From assembly GCA_018056205.1 (NCBI GenBank), contig JAGPGC010000042.1, positions 2,699 to 8,469 on the forward strand: DNA of 5,771 bases, written 5' to 3'. The position numbers were made by a program, and so were the translations under genes. Source of the stretch: Candidatus Atribacteria bacterium (GTDB taxonomy: Bacteria; Atribacterota; Atribacteria; Atribacterales; Atribacteraceae). Under the pieces are notes generated by a model, which saw only the letters and a list, made by a program, of their open reading frames with translations, did not search any database and had not been told where the DNA came from. The first letter of the stretch is position 1. Every line of letters starts with the position of its first letter. Positions 5,290 to 5,771 of this stretch are shown here, piece after piece.

Positions 5290-5771
5290 ATGATCGGTGG
5301 AATTATTCCAGTATATAAACCGGTGGGGGTATTCTCCCATCAGGTTGTAGAAATTATTCATAAGATACTTGGAGTTAAAGTAGGCCATACTGGAACTTTG
5401 GACCCCTTCGCTAGAGGCCTTTTACTCATTGGTTGGGGAAAGGCAACTCGTTTCACTTCTTTTTTTCAAGATCTTCCTAAATCTTACCGAGTTTGGATAC
5501 GTTTTGGTATTTCTACTGATTCTTTTGACGTCCTCGGTCAAATAAAAAATTTTTCTCCTCGCTCCCTTTCTACTGATATTATTGAAAAAGCCATTCTATC
5601 TTTCCTTGGAACCAGACAACAAATTATTCCTCCTTTCTCTGCAACTAAATATCAAGGCCTTCGACTATATAAGTATGCTCGTAAGGGTAAATCAGTCCCC
5701 GAATTGAAAAAAGAAATCACTATCCACCAACTCAAAATCATCAATATCCAACCTGGTGTATATCCTGAAGC
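5290..5771 (+). CDS. truB: tRNA pseudouridine(55) synthase TruB, 3' end outside the window
   Basis: TruB converts U55 in the T-loop of tRNAs to pseudouridine and acts as a tRNA chaperone. About 160 residues, roughly the first half, are visible. The start MIGGIIPVYKPVGVFSH is typical of the family. Motif GHTGTLDPFARG (32-43) carries the catalytic Asp38, followed by KATR (51-54). The second motif is KSYRVWIRFGISTDSFDVLG (64-83) with the conserved Tyr66. Further on are QQIIPPFSATKYQGLRLYKYARKG with the family's PP.SA.K..G..LY..AR.G pattern. The reading frame is open to the window edge, so the gene is partial only because the window ends. It starts four bases after the nrnA stop with no clear Shine-Dalgarno (only AAAAAG), implying coupled translation. 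A GTG at 5260 is in frame but inside nrnA and lacks a better signal, so ATG 5290 is preferred. Confidence 0.96.
   Translation, partial: MIGGIIPVYKPVGVFSHQVVEIIHKILGVKVGHTGTLDPFARGLLLIGWGKATRFTSFFQDLPKSYRVWIRFGISTDSFDVLGQIKNFSPRSLSTDIIEKAILSFLGTRQQIIPPFSATKYQGLRLYKYARKGKSVPELKKEITIHQLKIINIQPGVYPE

Overview
The window holds the front part of a bacterial nusA-infB operon: a noncoding leader of about 328 bases followed by seven tightly packed genes, all on the + strand. In order they are nusA, rnpM (ylxR), infB, a DUF503 (ylxP-like) gene, rbfA, nrnA (DHH phosphoesterase) and the first half of truB, which is cut by the window edge. The junctions are an ATGA overlap, a 14-base overlap, a TAATG overlap, a 39-base gap, a 2-base gap and a 4-base gap. 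This points to a single transcription unit with translational coupling.

The DNA is AT-rich (about 40% GC by eye). The gene order and the short, Gram-positive-like protein architectures (354-residue NusA without C-terminal repeats, 641-residue IF-2) resemble Bacillota and deep-branching thermophilic or anaerobic phyla such as Atribacterota, Dictyoglomota or Thermotogota. I cannot assign the phylum from this sequence alone. Two members often found in this operon are not where expected: rimP is not directly upstream of nusA, and ylxQ (the L7Ae-like gene) is not between rnpM and infB.

Bases 1-328 contain no convincing gene. They start with a purine-rich tract that may be the edge of a dispersed palindromic repeat. 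A plausible sigma-70-type promoter follows at about 77-105, with a small dyad between its boxes. Next come a second inverted repeat at 120-153 and a perfect 23-bp hairpin at 223-274 shaped like a bidirectional intrinsic terminator, about 55 bases before the nusA start. If the promoter is real, the hairpin lies inside the nusA leader and could attenuate the operon. This is the most interesting feature in the window.

The genes make a coherent gene-expression module: NusA (pausing, termination and antitermination), RnpM (RNase P RNA-binding modulator), IF-2 (initiator tRNA and subunit joining), RbfA (30S maturation), NrnA (nanoRNA and pAp turnover), TruB (tRNA pseudouridine 55) and the uncharacterised DUF503 protein. 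I saw no phage, CRISPR, defence or biosynthetic system. Apart from the leader, this is an ordinary conserved housekeeping operon.
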